DNA from: Histomonas meleagridis
Lineage: Eukaryota; Parabasalia; Tritrichomonadida; Dientamoebidae
Direction: 5' to 3'
Assembly: GCA_020186115.1 (NCBI GenBank)
Contig: WSYJ01000033.1
Location: 310,001-374,000 of the forward strand
DNA length: 64,000 nt
Both the position numbers and the translations under genes were made by a program. This document shows positions 19,481 to 30,006 of this stretch, one piece after another (positions within the stretch are counted from its first letter, which is position 1; each line of letters begins with the position of its first letter). The notes under the pieces were generated by a model, which made no database searches, was not told the origin of the DNA, and saw only the letters and a program-made list of their open reading frames with translations.

Positions 19481-20220
19481 CTAATCAAATGAAAATGCTG
19501 CTTGATGAAACGCTAATGTTTGTTTATCATTTTTATCATTTTGTTTACTCTTAAATTGAGTATAAATATTATTTAAACGTTGATGAAGTTCTTCAATTTC
19601 AGAAATTGGAAGTTCTTTCGCATTTTTAACAATGTTGTCAATCATTGGAAGACGTTTAACGATTTCATTCGTTTGATAAACTTGATTTCGTTTGGTTTGG
19701 ATGTTTTCATTAAGTATAATTCGTTTCTTTTGTTCTTCATGAATGCGTTGATAAAGTTTCGTTAATTCTGAATCTAAATCTTCTTCTTCTTGAACTTCAG
19801 TGAAAAATGAACTTCCTGAATTATTTATAATACTTTTATTAGATTTATTAATAATTTCACTTGTTAAATCTGCATCAACTGGAATATGAAAAATGTTTCG
19901 CATTAAGTATAACTCAAAAATGTCTGAATTTAAATCAATAGAACTTTGTAATGCAGAAAATAATTTACTCTTTGATCTCGTTTTGTCGTGTTTGTGAAAG
20001 TGATTCTGTACTTAATAAAGAACTTAAAGATTCTTGAAGTCCGTTAATATAAAATGATGTAGCACAAACTACATCATCTACAAATTCGATAGGATCAAAT
20101 CCAAAAAATTGTCTTACTCTTGCATTTGATTCTGGCTTTTTTTCCATCCTTTTTGTTTTTTATATTTCTATTTTATTAAACGTTTTTATTTAATAAACGG
20201 ATTCTTCTTAACGTTCATCA
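19461..20220. repeat. 760-bp direct duplication, right copy (Mis12-like gene)
   Basis: Partner of 16553-17313; identity extends from the 3' UTR through the promoter and then stops sharply. Confidence 0.9.
19481..20147 (-). CDS. MIS12: Mis12-like kinetochore protein, copy 2 (frameshifted)
   Basis: Same protein as copy 1, with the frame broken at a different point. An extra T at about 19970-19973 ends the N-terminal frame after NEIK, while the remaining 140 residues and the correct C-terminus are open to the stop at 19481-19483. Because the two copies are interrupted at different sites, and each is intact where the other is broken, either both have recently decayed independently or both carry assembly errors. 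The shared coding sequence is otherwise clean, with changes mainly confined to homopolymer length. Start ATG at 20147 as in copy 1. Confidence 0.65.
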
Positions 20221-20603
20221 AAATTATAAAAAAGGTTTTGAAACTCATCAAAAAATATTAGATAGGTATATATAATATTCTATAATTTATAGTGCAAAAA
20301 AAAAATGATTTTAGAGCGCCTCGAAAAAAATATCATTGGAATAAATTAAACTTTCAACTCTGAGATAAATAAATTTCATTCATAAAGTAATATTACTTCG
20401 CAAAATTCGGATTTTTAATTTTTTTGGCGATATTAAAAGTGATTTGCTTAATTTCTATTGTACCAAAATTCCCAATTACTATTTCCTGGATTGTTTTAAA
20501 TATTTTTAAAATAAAAATCGATTTTTTTTACTAATAATTTTTAGCTAAATCGAGTTAGTTATCTGAAGTTTTTTATTTTAGATAGCTGAATGTTTTTAGA
20601 CAT
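20148..20603. other. Intergenic, AT-rich
   Basis: The first 70 bases belong to the duplicated Mis12 promoter; nothing else recognised. Confidence 0.5.
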
Positions 20604-22806
20604 TTATTGTTTTGCACCTTTTTCACGAAGTAATTTAGCTATTTCTTTACAACCACATGTAGTTGCAAATAAAAGTGGTGTCCAAAATAATTAGAGTAAG
20701 TTCCAAACAATTTAAAGAGATATCAAATTGAGAAAACGAATCCTAAATGAAAGGTTTTAATATTTATAGCATTAATATCAATTTTTGGATGTTTAAGAAG
20801 TATTTTAGCAATTTCTAAATTACCTGTTAAAATTACATACATAAGTGCAACCCAAAGTAATCAAAATAAACCCAAAATATTATGATATCATCGAAAATCA
20901 TCAAAATGTGCATCGTAATATATCAAAAAATATCTCTAGCATTAACATCAATTCCTTCTTGCTCGAGAAGTATTTTTACAGTTTCAATATGGTTATTTTC
21001 AATTGCATTCATAAGTGCTGTTTTGGGTGATTTAAATAATTTCCAAATATTATTTTGAAATTCTAAATTTTAAAAATAAATTCTAAATAAAATAAATAAA
21101 TATCCATAGAATTAATATTAATTCCTTTTTGAAGAAGTAATTTAACTATTTCTGTATTACCATTTTTAGATGCGAGTGTAAGTGCTGAAGGAAACAATTT
21201 AATTAATGATGGAATATTATTTTGAAATCCAAAACTATCGAAATATATCTTAAATAAAACAAACATATATCTCCATTAATCTTAATCATTTTTTGTTCAA
21301 GAAGTAATTTAACTATTTCTATGTGACCATTTTCAGATGCATGCATAATTGCTGTATAAAATAATTTAAATAATTTCCAAATATTATTTTGAAATATCAA
21401 ATAAAAAAAATAAATTCTAAATAAAACAAATAAATATCTATAGCATTAATATCAATTCCTTCTTGTTCGAGAAGTAATTTAACTAATTCTAAATGACCAT
21501 TTTCAGATGCAGTAATCAATAATGTTTTAAATATTTAAAATTATTACCAAATATTATTTTAAAACACCATTTAAACAAAATAAACCTTAAATCTGATAAA
21601 TAAATATCAATATTGTTAATACCAACTTTTTTTCCTTAATAAGAAATGCAACAATTTCAAGATAATACTGTTGAGGAGTAAAAATCATATCGAATAATTA
21701 AAAGAAATTCTAATTATTTAAAAAAATCATATTAATAAAGGAGACTTTGATTAAAAAAAATTAATATCAACATTTTCTATATTTATTTCAATTCTTTCTT
21801 GTTCGAGGAAAAAGTTAAAAATCTTAATATTATAGTATTCATCCAATGAATACAAAAATAAATGAAGAAAATCTCTGAATAAAAAAGATTCAATTTTAGA
21901 ATTTTCATAAAGATAAAAAAAGATATCGTTTCGATGGAATTTAATTGCTGTTTCATATGCGTCATTTCCAAATAATGAATGATTTTGTTCACATAAATGA
22001 ACAATTTCTAAATTTCCACCTGCAACAGCATATGTACCTGTTCTTTTTACATCAGCATTATTCATAAGTAAATATTTAAAACATTTTATTGATCCAAAAA
22101 ATGCTGCATAATCAATTAATGAAACATCATCAAACCTTCTATTAATATAATCACATCTTTCATAAAGTGAATTTGGAATTGCTTGATTAAAATCGAATTT
22201 TGGATGTGATGATATTTCTTGAAGTTTTTCTATTTCATCATTTCGAATTATTCGCGCAAGTTCATCTGGATTATGTCCTTCTTCAATAAATTTTTTATGA
22301 AGTTTCCAGTTTCTTATTGAAAGTTTATGATAATTTTCATCGAAATATTTTTGATATGGAGTATTTTGATTATCTTTTAATTTATATATTAAATCTATTG
22401 GGTAATATTGTGCAAAATAAAATGAATTTTTGTTTTCAATTAGTTTTGAAGAAATTAAATTATTTTCTATCATCTTGTTGAGAAGAAAATATGATTCTTG
22501 AGAATTTATATCTTTAAGAAAATTGCCAAATGTTTTAATTAATTCATATTGGTTTTCACTGGTTTCATTTTCTTTGGCTTCTAAATTTTTCATGAAATTA
22601 AGATAAATATTAAAATCTTTCATTTGTGAAAGAGATGATGAATATATTAATCGGCAAATAGTTAATGGTGAACATGGTGAAAAATTTTGAGTTTTCAAAT
22701 TCAGCGCTTTTTCAACAGATTTAATGATATTGTCTTCACTTAAATTGAAGATGATGTCTTCGAGTGATTCCATTGCATTATTCCATTGACTTTGATTACT
22801 TTTCAT
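20604..22806 (-). CDS. DUF3447/ankyrin-repeat protein
   Basis: From the ATG at 22806 an unbroken 351-residue frame encodes the whole DUF3447 N-terminal region: a helical head, NWKLHKKFIEEG, LARIIRNDEIEKLQEIS, SLIDYAAFFGSIKCFKYLLMNNADV, AVAGGNLEIVHLCEQN and AIKFHRNDIF. This frame stops at 21751. Ankyrin repeats with good consensus (HIEIVKLLLEQ, TEIVKLLL) continue in pieces to a TAA at 20604-20606, each separated by a spacer that is 86 nt long in six of seven cases. Whether the downstream repeats are expressed depends on how these spacers are handled, so the functional 3' end is uncertain. DUF3447 proteins are a huge trichomonad family without known function. Confidence 0.75.
20679..21608 (-). 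repeat. Six 86-nt spacers interrupting ankyrin repeats (locus 2)
   Basis: On the minus strand, spacers run 21608-21523, 21438-21353, 21271-21186, 21104-21019, 20934-20849 and 20764-20679. Each is 86 nt from the Asp/Asn codon of the xxDI block to the codon before the (A/P)L of the next repeat. The last two have diverged greatly in sequence but keep the length exactly. A further, poorly conserved spacer upstream (near 21730) aligns best as 77 nt. Confidence 0.85.
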
Positions 22807-23353
22807 ACAAGAAAATGATTTTTATTTTCAGTGATTTATGCAGAAACAGTCAAACGCCTAACTTTTTCAATAGGAAAAATTCTTTATAATGATTTCCAAA
22901 TTATTAAATCGATTAATGTCTTCAACAAAAAAATTATATAAATTTTGTGTACTTAATTTTTGTTACACCAATATTTTTTATTTTTTTTTTTTTTTTTCTG
23001 CTAGAGATATCCTTGCAAGTTCACACCTTTATATTGAGAATTTAGTAAAAGCCTTAATAATCTGTACAGATTTTTTCATTTTATTCGAATTTTATTTTTC
23101 ATGTTAAATTTTTTTGTATTTAACTCTGTACCTTTCCAATCAGAAAATATTTAACATTAATTGATTTAAATTTTTATCATATTTTCATAAGATTTATAAA
23201 CAACTAAAGAAAAACAAAATAACAAAACTTTCAATTGAATAAGCACATCATAAATTCATAGATATACAAATCAAGAAAAATATCTGTCGCCTTAGCACAA
23301 AACACAAAAATTAAATAAAACATTTATATTTTATTTATTATAATTCAGAATTT
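22807..23353. other. Intergenic, AT-rich, long T run
   Basis: A T run of more than ten bases near 22985. A short frame at 22889-23107 is low complexity and rejected. Confidence 0.5.
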
Positions 23354-25765
23354 CTATATATTATCTTTTGTACTTTCCGATAATTCATTTAAAAAGTCAT
23401 CTTCATCTTTATTTGCATTATTTTTCCTAACATACAAAATAATCAGCGCGATTATATCAGCAAAAACAACAACAGCAATTAAAACACTTACGACGATAAC
23501 ATATGTGCTAGCGTTACTACCATCATCATCATTATGATTCGAAGGCCTGTTCTCATAATTCACATATAAATCGGAATAATAATTAAAATACCCTGAAACG
23601 AAACCCAATGTATAATCGTAGTGCATCACTTCCACATATTGATATATAAATGTTGAATCAGAAAAAGTAATTATTAATGAACTTGTCAAATAATTGTTTT
23701 CAATCATTGATAAAGTAACAGTCAAAGTAAATGACAATGTGAATGAATGCGAAATTGTTAAATCAGATGAAAACGCATTTTTTGATTCAGTGAATGTATT
23801 TGATTCCGTGTACGTATTTGACTGTGAATATGTATTTGATTCAGTGAATGTGTTTGATTCCGTGTACGTATTTGACTGTGAATATGTATTTGATTCAGTA
23901 AATGTGTTTGATTCCGTGTACGTATTTGACTGTGAATATGTATTTGATTCAGTAAATGTACTTAATTCTGTAATTGTAGTTGATAGTGTATATGTGTTCG
24001 ATTGTGAATATGTATTTGACCGCGTAAATGTAAATGTCGCTTCGCATTCATATTCACTTCCTAAAGTTGCATCCAAATTACCAAATTTATCACTTTTATA
24101 TGTATTTGAAGTTATTACATATTTTGTAGCTACGCCAGAAAATGGATTTGTACCAAATGTTGGTACATTATCTGAATAATAATATATACACTTAAGTCTT
24201 CGACAAGAAGAAAATGCAAATGTATCAATTTTTTGGATACCATTACCGAAATAAACTGTTTCTAAACTAGAACTTGAAATGAAAGCAGCTTCATTAATAG
24301 TTGTAACTGAGTCAGGGATTTTAATAGTTCTAAATGTTGAAGTTGATTGAAATGCTGATTGTCCAATTGTTTGTAATTTCGAATTAAATATAATGTTCTC
24401 CAATTTTGAGCATAAACAAAATGCATATGGTCGAATATATGTAACTGAATTCGGAATTTCAAATGTCGTAACTTGTTTACCAATTGGATATATGATAAGA
24501 TCTTGAATTTTTTTATTATATAATACGTCATCATTTCGATAATTAGAAAATAATTTGTTATCATTATATACTTGTATCGATTCAAGACTTTCACATCCCA
24601 TAAATGGATTCGTTGATATGGTTGTAACTGAATTTGGAATTGTTACTGTTCTTAAGTTTTTACAATTTTGAAACATAAATTCGCCAATTCGTTTTAATCC
24701 TTGTTCAAGTTCAATTGTTGTTAAATTATTACATCCATAAAATATATTTTGCCCAAATGTTGTAACAGAACTTGGAATTGTAATACTTGTAATTCCACTA
24801 TATTGGAATGCATATTCTTGAATTGTTTTAACTTTGTTTCCAATTGTTACACTTTCTAAATTATAACCTCGAACAAATGCATTTCTGGAAATAGTTGTAA
24901 CTGTTTCTGGAATTTCGAAATGTGAATTTTCTATTCCAATTGGATAACTTATTAGAGTCGTAAACGCTTTGTTATAAAGAATTCCATTATTATCATTCGA
25001 ATAGTATGAATTATCACTAGAGACTTCAATAAATCGAAGTTTAATACATGATGAAAATATATTTTCGTTTGATGTAATCGATCGAACTTTACTTGGAATT
25101 TGAATAGTAACTAATGATGAACATGAATAAAATGCACTACTTCCAATAGTTTCTAAATTTGCAGATAATTTAATGGTTTCTAAGTTTGTACATTGATAAA
25201 ATGCACGATTGCCAATTGATGTAATGGTGTCGCCAAGTTCCGCTGTTTGTAATGAATACCATTGATAAAATGCACTTGATGGAATTTGTGTAATTTCACC
25301 ACCATTAATTATAACATGTAATGTATATTTCATATAATCATCATCGAATTCATCTGAACTAGAAATTATTAATGTGCTTGTTGATTCTTCAAAAGCTTGA
25401 AAAGTAAATAAGAAATACAATGAAAAAAACATTGGAATTAACTCAATTTTTAGATGCGCTTTACCGAGTACATGTTTTGAAGAACATAATATAATACAAA
25501 ACATAACAATTAAAACAATGTAATGAATCATAAGATGATTTGATCGAAACTCATTGCTAATAACATAAGGATTTATTTGTTTATAATCTCTCATAAAATT
25601 AACTCCATTGTAAGGTACTGTTTTTTCTATTATTGATGATTTAATATTGATAGTAAATTTATTTCGATAAGAATTTTTTTCAACTACTTGGGAGTTACAA
25701 CCGATTGAAATGCAATATACTAAAAGCATTAAAACTCGGTATGGAAAAAAAATGGATGAATTCAT
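23354..25765 (-). CDS. Large BspA-like leucine-rich-repeat surface protein
   Basis: An 803-residue protein. The N-terminus has a hydrophobic signal-like segment (about residues 8-24) and two more hydrophobic segments (about 78-95 and 105-125). Some ten LRR_5/BspA repeats follow (about 130-560; for example ITSIGNRAFYQCTNLETI, TTFGQNIFYGCNNLTTI). Then come a stalk of TESNTYSQSNTYTESNTF hexapeptide repeats (about 585-660), a beta-rich membrane-proximal stretch, one transmembrane helix (about 750-775) and a cytoplasmic tail rich in Asp ending ELSESTKDNI. The family is the trichomonad BspA-like surface class. The tail shares LSES with the mucin-like gene at 57.5 kb. The ATG at 25765 is the only one that includes the signal-like segment. 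Confidence 0.88.
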   Translation of the reverse strand: MNSSIFFPYRVLMLLVYCISIGCNSQVVEKNSYRNKFTINIKSSIIEKTVPYNGVNFMRDYKQINPYVISNEFRSNHLMIHYIVLIVMFCIILCSSKHVLGKAHLKIELIPMFFSLYFLFTFQAFEESTSTLIISSSDEFDDDYMKYTLHVIINGGEITQIPSSAFYQWYSLQTAELGDTITSIGNRAFYQCTNLETIKLSANLETIGSSAFYSCSSLVTIQIPSKVRSITSNENIFSSCIKLRFIEVSSDNSYYSNDNNGILYNKAFTTLISYPIGIENSHFEIPETVTTISRNAFVRGYNLESVTIGNKVKTIQEYAFQYSGITSITIPSSVTTFGQNIFYGCNNLTTIELEQGLKRIGEFMFQNCKNLRTVTIPNSVTTISTNPFMGCESLESIQVYNDNKLFSNYRNDDVLYNKKIQDLIIYPIGKQVTTFEIPNSVTYIRPYAFCLCSKLENIIFNSKLQTIGQSAFQSTSTFRTIKIPDSVTTINEAAFISSSSLETVYFGNGIQKIDTFAFSSCRRLKCIYYYSDNVPTFGTNPFSGVATKYVITSNTYKSDKFGNLDATLGSEYECEATFTFTRSNTYSQSNTYTLSTTITELSTFTESNTYSQSNTYTESNTFTESNTYSQSNTYTESNTFTESNTYSQSNTYTESNTFTESKNAFSSDLTISHSFTLSFTLTVTLSMIENNYLTSSLIITFSDSTFIYQYVEVMHYDYTLGFVSGYFNYYSDLYVNYENRPSNHNDDDGSNASTYVIVVSVLIAVVVFADIIALIILYVRKNNANKDEDDFLNELSESTKDNI

Positions 25766-26639
25766 CCTGTAAATAGAAAAAAAATGTTCTTTAGTTATTT
25801 CTAGGGCTTCAACACAGATTTTTGAACGCTGTATTCAAATTATTGAGATGATCGAGTAGAATACCTTCAATTTCCTCGGGTTTTTCTAGGAACAACCGTT
25901 TTTGCAATCTTGCACAATGAGTTATAACAAACATGTTTATTGTTTTCGTATAATAAATATTTTCAGGATAAAATAACGGTTAATACAAATGTTGATAGCA
26001 TAAATATATTATGTTCTAGCATTGTATCTTATTACTATTAGTTATATATAATTGATATTTTTGAAAATACCAATGAAAATAATGTAATATTGCATGCACT
26101 AAAGTTTTAAATTTTTACACCATAAAAAAAACATTCAGTACTTCCTTACCTGAAGTATCTGAAGATCTGACTTCAGGAAAAATCAATGAATTTTTCAGAG
26201 TGGAAGATAATGGGACACACACACATACAAAAATTGCCACATTACATCTGGAGTTTGCCAAAAACAGGATCATTGTTTTTGACTAGTTTTGTGTAACATC
26301 AGAAAAGTGACAAAATTAGGAGAACATATCTGTAGCTACAATTCGATTAAGGGGTGAAAATAATGAAAAAAATGGATTCCTGACAATACAACCAATAAGC
26401 GACAGATGCCTTATGTAGATGATTCAAATATTAACTTCAATAATGTTATAATATCTGCGGAAAATCTATTTCACAGTCACAAAAATGATACAAACCCAGT
26501 GCCTTTGAACTTGTGCCGACTATAGAGTGAGTGAATGAGGCCAAACTGAACCGAAATGGACTTTTCTGAAAAGTGCACCCAATTCGGGCACGATAAGTAA
26601 AATTTGTTTAATTTACAAATTTATTGATTGCTTTATTTT
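25766..26639. other. Intergenic, 0.9 kb
   Basis: No gene seen. It is less AT-rich than its surroundings at about 26130-26590, where AGTGACAAAA and GAAAAGTG-type words recur; this may be an old transposon remnant but I cannot show it. AACCGTTT at about 25910 and AACGGTTA at about 25977 lie upstream of the BspA-like gene. Confidence 0.35.
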
Positions 26640-26940
26640 ATATGAAAAAGTGAAATAATAAATCATATTATAAATCATTATAAAACACAATCCATTATAT
26701 TGAAATGTATTTCTATCTTATCATATGAAGATGCATACATAAGTGCTGTTCTAAATTATTTAAATAATTTCCAAATATTATTTTGAAATATAAAATTATT
26801 AAAATAAATATCAAATAAAACAAATAAATATCTTTAGTATTAATATCAATTCCTTCTTGTTCAAGAAGAAATTTAACTGTTTCTGTATAACCTTTTTCAG
26901 ATGCATACATAAATGATTAATATCTTATTTCATCATAATA
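26640..26940 (-). pseudogene. Ankyrin-repeat fragment with one 86-nt spacer
   Basis: One complete ankyrin repeat (MYASEKGYTETVKFLLEQEG, then INTKDI), one 86-nt spacer of the same type as the other loci, and the start of the next repeat (ALMYASSYDKIEI). There is no DUF3447 head, so this is an isolated 3' scrap of such a gene. Confidence 0.75.
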
Positions 26941-27308
26941 AATATAATAAATAAACAAATTCAAGAAAATGATTATTTTTATATGATATTTATTATATCT
27001 TAAAATATGAATCTTTAAAAAATTCACTTTATTATCAATATATATAACCTTCGAAAAAGAAAATTGCATATTTAGTTTCTGAGTTTTGAATAATTTTCAA
27101 ATATATTTTCCCTATATGTAATACATTCAAAATAATTTGCTATGATTATCAGAGAATGAAATGTCAACAGTTTCCTTACGATGGATACGAAAAATGTACA
27201 TTTGGACTCACACTAATTCTTAGTACTTTATTAAACATATACTCATAATTTCATAATACGCATTAATAACAATTTGTAAAATCGAAATAGAATTTTTTAT
27301 AAAAGAAA
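26941..27308. other. Intergenic, AT-rich
   Basis: Nothing recognised between the ankyrin scrap and the HECT ligase stop codon. Confidence 0.5.
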
Positions 27309-29408
27309 TCAAATCAATCCAAATCCTTCAGTATTTTGTATTGATATCATTATTTTCTCCTTCATTATTTCCTTTGATTCATATGTAGGCAATGCGAATA
27401 TATTAAAGCATGTATGTGAAATCGGTAATTTTGTTGGATCATTTGTCTTTTGGATGACCAATTTGAAAGCACTTAGACCAGTTACAGGTATTCGATCACT
27501 TCCTGTTGAGAATCTAAAGAACATTTGTTTTTGCTCATCATTCATTTCGTCGAAAATTTCCCAAAACCATTTAATTTGTATTGAGTTCTCATCATACCCA
27601 TCGGAGTATTGTGTATTTTCCTTTAGTAAACTCCAATCGACTATTTCTTCTCCACTTACTAAAACGTCGAGCTCGTCACTTTTGAATATACTTAACAAAT
27701 TGTTATTACATAATCGTTTATAACCTTTTTGGAAATTATTAAATTGTTTTTGTATTGATTTATCGAATAAGTATTCCTTATATAATTCGAAATATTCATC
27801 AAAGTTTTGATTATTAACATAAATATTTTCACCATTTTCTTTAAGTGGAATTTCTTTAATTGCACCAAAGTTATCAATCGTTATCGAAAATGTTAATTCT
27901 GCATCTGAAATATCAATGTTTTCTTTAATCATTTCTTTCATTTTAAGTAATGAAGTTACTAATGTTGGGTCAATTTCATAATAATCTTCAATTGTAAGTG
28001 TTTCACCAGATAACTTCTTATATAATGCAATTGGAAATCGAATTGGTAATATAATACTATTATAGATCGCTAACCCAACAATAGTACCAAATAATGAGAA
28101 ATAAAATGGCGATGCTGTAGTTTCGGACCCTTTAGCAAACCAATATTTACCATTTGATGTCTTTGTAAACATTCCATAATCAGCCGAAAATAAATTGTTA
28201 CATAACAAATAAAAGAATTCACGTGATACACCTCCAACGTCAACACCTTGTTCTCCCTTAAACTCAACTACAAGTCTTAATAAAAGTTGTTCACTCGAAA
28301 AATTGGAAATTTGTTTTAAAGTGTCTTCTATCAAATTATTTCGTTGAACTTCTAAATGTAATTGAAGATCACGTTGTGAGATTTGGCGATGTTCTGTGGT
28401 TAACATTCGTAATAAGTTCTCACGTGCATATGACTCTTGAGTAAATACTTGAAATTCACTTAGAATTCGCGACTTATAACTTAAGTTGAGAACAGAGTAA
28501 CACATTAAGAAATGGAATCTTTTCGACTTTTTGATGTGTGAAATAAGTTCTCGCTCAAGCCATTGCTTATCATAAAGACTATCGGAAAGAATGTCATTGG
28601 AGTAAAGAGTTGAAGCACTTTGTTTGTTATGTTGTGAAAGAAAATGAATGAAAGTTGATAATCGTTCAACTTTTGAAACATATGGATCTTCGATATTAAG
28701 AATGGTATAAACAGTAAGACTTTCTTGAACTAGTTCAAGAATTCGTGTGAAAACAAATGGCAATTTTGAAATTTGGGTGATTATATAATCAAAATGATTT
28801 CTGAAATTTATCATTATATTGTCAACTAAGGAATATACAGGCTCTGTCCCATCTGAGCATGGGAAAAGAGATAAGAAAAACAGACAAAGTATATGTGCAC
28901 GAATATTATAAAATGTATGTAAGCGAGCTTGGGATAACTTAGTTGCAAGTGCATTTAAGGGTTCTAATACATCTTTAAGCATGTCAGAATTGTCTTCAAG
29001 ATCTTGATAAAAATCTTTTAAAAGATTATCGTCCAGTGCTAAATTTGTAAATGAAAAACGTTCATTATTGGATAATAAAAAATATGAAAATGCTTCTGGC
29101 TCTTTGAACAAGTTCACGAGCATTGTAGAATCAACTTCCTTCTTTAAAAATTGAACATGTGTTGGGAATTTTGAAATAATTTCCTTGAGATTTGGATTTG
29201 TTTGAAGTGGTGATAAGTTTTTACAAAGCTTTGGGTCCGTTCCATGCTTTTTGGCTAGTTCAGTTGCATGGCTAAATATTTCTTTTCTTGTTGAATTTTT
29301 GTTTACAAAATTTTTACAAGAACAACATTCAACATTATCGCAATCAAGACCATCACAACCCTCTAGTGCTTGTGTAATGTAACACCTTAAAATAGTTCTT
29401 GGATCCAT
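27309..29408 (-). CDS. UBE3A: HECT E3 ubiquitin ligase with AZUL zinc finger, UBE3A-like
   Basis: A 699-residue protein. Residues about 8-66 match the AZUL zinc finger found at the N-terminus of UBE3A: ALEGCDGLDCDNVECCSC followed by HGTDPKLCKNLSP, with the same Cys spacing. Residues about 350-699 are a HECT domain: VEFKGEQGVDVGGVSREFF, YSLFGTIVGLAIYN, the RIPVTGLSAF block and the catalytic Cys at about residue 667 in the TCFN motif. The end is EGFGLI, as HECT domains end with a short acidic-aromatic tail. AZUL in UBE3A binds the proteasome subunit Rpn10. The AZUL plus HECT combination supports orthology with UBE3A. The protein is shorter than the human form by about 170 residues in the middle. 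Confidence 0.9.
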   Translation of the reverse strand: MDPRTILRCYITQALEGCDGLDCDNVECCSCKNFVNKNSTRKEIFSHATELAKKHGTDPKLCKNLSPLQTNPNLKEIISKFPTHVQFLKKEVDSTMLVNLFKEPEAFSYFLLSNNERFSFTNLALDDNLLKDFYQDLEDNSDMLKDVLEPLNALATKLSQARLHTFYNIRAHILCLFFLSLFPCSDGTEPVYSLVDNIMINFRNHFDYIITQISKLPFVFTRILELVQESLTVYTILNIEDPYVSKVERLSTFIHFLSQHNKQSASTLYSNDILSDSLYDKQWLERELISHIKKSKRFHFLMCYSVLNLSYKSRILSEFQVFTQESYARENLLRMLTTEHRQISQRDLQLHLEVQRNNLIEDTLKQISNFSSEQLLLRLVVEFKGEQGVDVGGVSREFFYLLCNNLFSADYGMFTKTSNGKYWFAKGSETTASPFYFSLFGTIVGLAIYNSIILPIRFPIALYKKLSGETLTIEDYYEIDPTLVTSLLKMKEMIKENIDISDAELTFSITIDNFGAIKEIPLKENGENIYVNNQNFDEYFELYKEYLFDKSIQKQFNNFQKGYKRLCNNNLLSIFKSDELDVLVSGEEIVDWSLLKENTQYSDGYDENSIQIKWFWEIFDEMNDEQKQMFFRFSTGSDRIPVTGLSAFKLVIQKTNDPTKLPISHTCFNIFALPTYESKEIMKEKIMISIQNTEGFGLI

Positions 29409-29693
29409 TGAAAATAGCTATTTTTCTGCTAATCAGCCAGCCAATTAGCAAAAAAGTGCCGCAAAGAAGAAAAAATGCAAAACACCACAGCATAACAAAA
29501 AAAAAGCATAGATACAGAATATGAAGGAAGCACTAAAGCATAAATTTTGTGGTGAATTGATGTAATTTTTTAAATAACAATATAAAAGATATTAGATTAA
29601 TCAAAAATAAGGGGAAAGTATTTGTAAAAAAAGCCTTACCCAAGAAGCTTATCATGAGTATGTGATTATTTTGTAAATGTTTAATAAAAAAAA

Positions 29694-29935
29694 TTAGAAT
29701 ACGAAATGCCTAATTCCCAATATTATCAAAGAAATTGAAATCCACGGTGATAGCCTTTCTCCCAACCTTGCAAGTTTCCAAAGTGTAGCTTTATATGGTG
29801 TTTCACTTTTTTGATCAAAAAATCCTGGAAGAAATCCTTTTGCATAATATGCTGTACAAATTGCAATCAACAAAAGGGTGATGACACCATCCAAATGAAA
29901 GATAATTGCCTGATGTTAGAACACAAACATACCAT
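29694..29935 (-). CDS. TMEM167: Kish/TMEM167 small Golgi membrane protein, split by a 23-nt intron
   Basis: Coding exons 29933-29935 (the ATG alone) and 29694-29909, giving 72 residues. The mature protein matches Kish closely: an N-terminal AIIFHLDGVITLLLI (compare AIFNFQSLLTVILL), the CTAYY segment, LWKLARLGERLSPWISI (compare FWKCARIGERKSPYVAV) and the hydrophobic end. Kish is a two-pass protein of the early secretory pathway, required for constitutive secretion. Without removing the intron the frame has a stop after four codons; with it removed the length equals the family's. An initiator-like TCACTTTTCCAT is 6-20 nt upstream. The gene is divergent from SRP19, start codons 71 nt apart. Confidence 0.9.
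29910..29932 (-). other. 23-nt spliceosomal intron directly after the start codon
   Basis: On the minus strand the intron begins GTATGT and ends TCTAACATCAG, i.e. a trichomonad-type 5' splice site and a branch point fused to the 3' splice site. It lies between the ATG and the second codon (GCA). Removal restores the conserved Kish N-terminus and frame. Length 23 nt, at the lower limit of known spliceosomal introns. Confidence 0.88.
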
Positions 29936-29940
29936 TTGCT

Positions 29941-29955
29941 TATATGGAAAAGTGA
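29941..29955 (-). promoter_or_regulatory. Initiator-like TCACTTTTCCATATA upstream of Kish
   Basis: The sequence matches the trichomonad initiator TCA(C/T)T(T/A) and ends 5 nt before the Kish ATG. It also lies in the 71-nt bidirectional promoter shared with SRP19. Confidence 0.45.
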
Positions 29956-30006
29956 CATTAATATAAAGGCACTTTTTGTATAACTTCTGAAACAACCAAT
30001 TAGCCA

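Noticed and set aside
22889-23107. 72-residue plus-strand frame
   Set aside because: Consists largely of a T run; composition is that of intergenic DNA.
23694-24179. 161-residue repetitive frame opposite the BspA-like gene
   Set aside because: Antisense of the TESNTYSQ repeats; the minus-strand gene has LRRs, anchor and signal segment.
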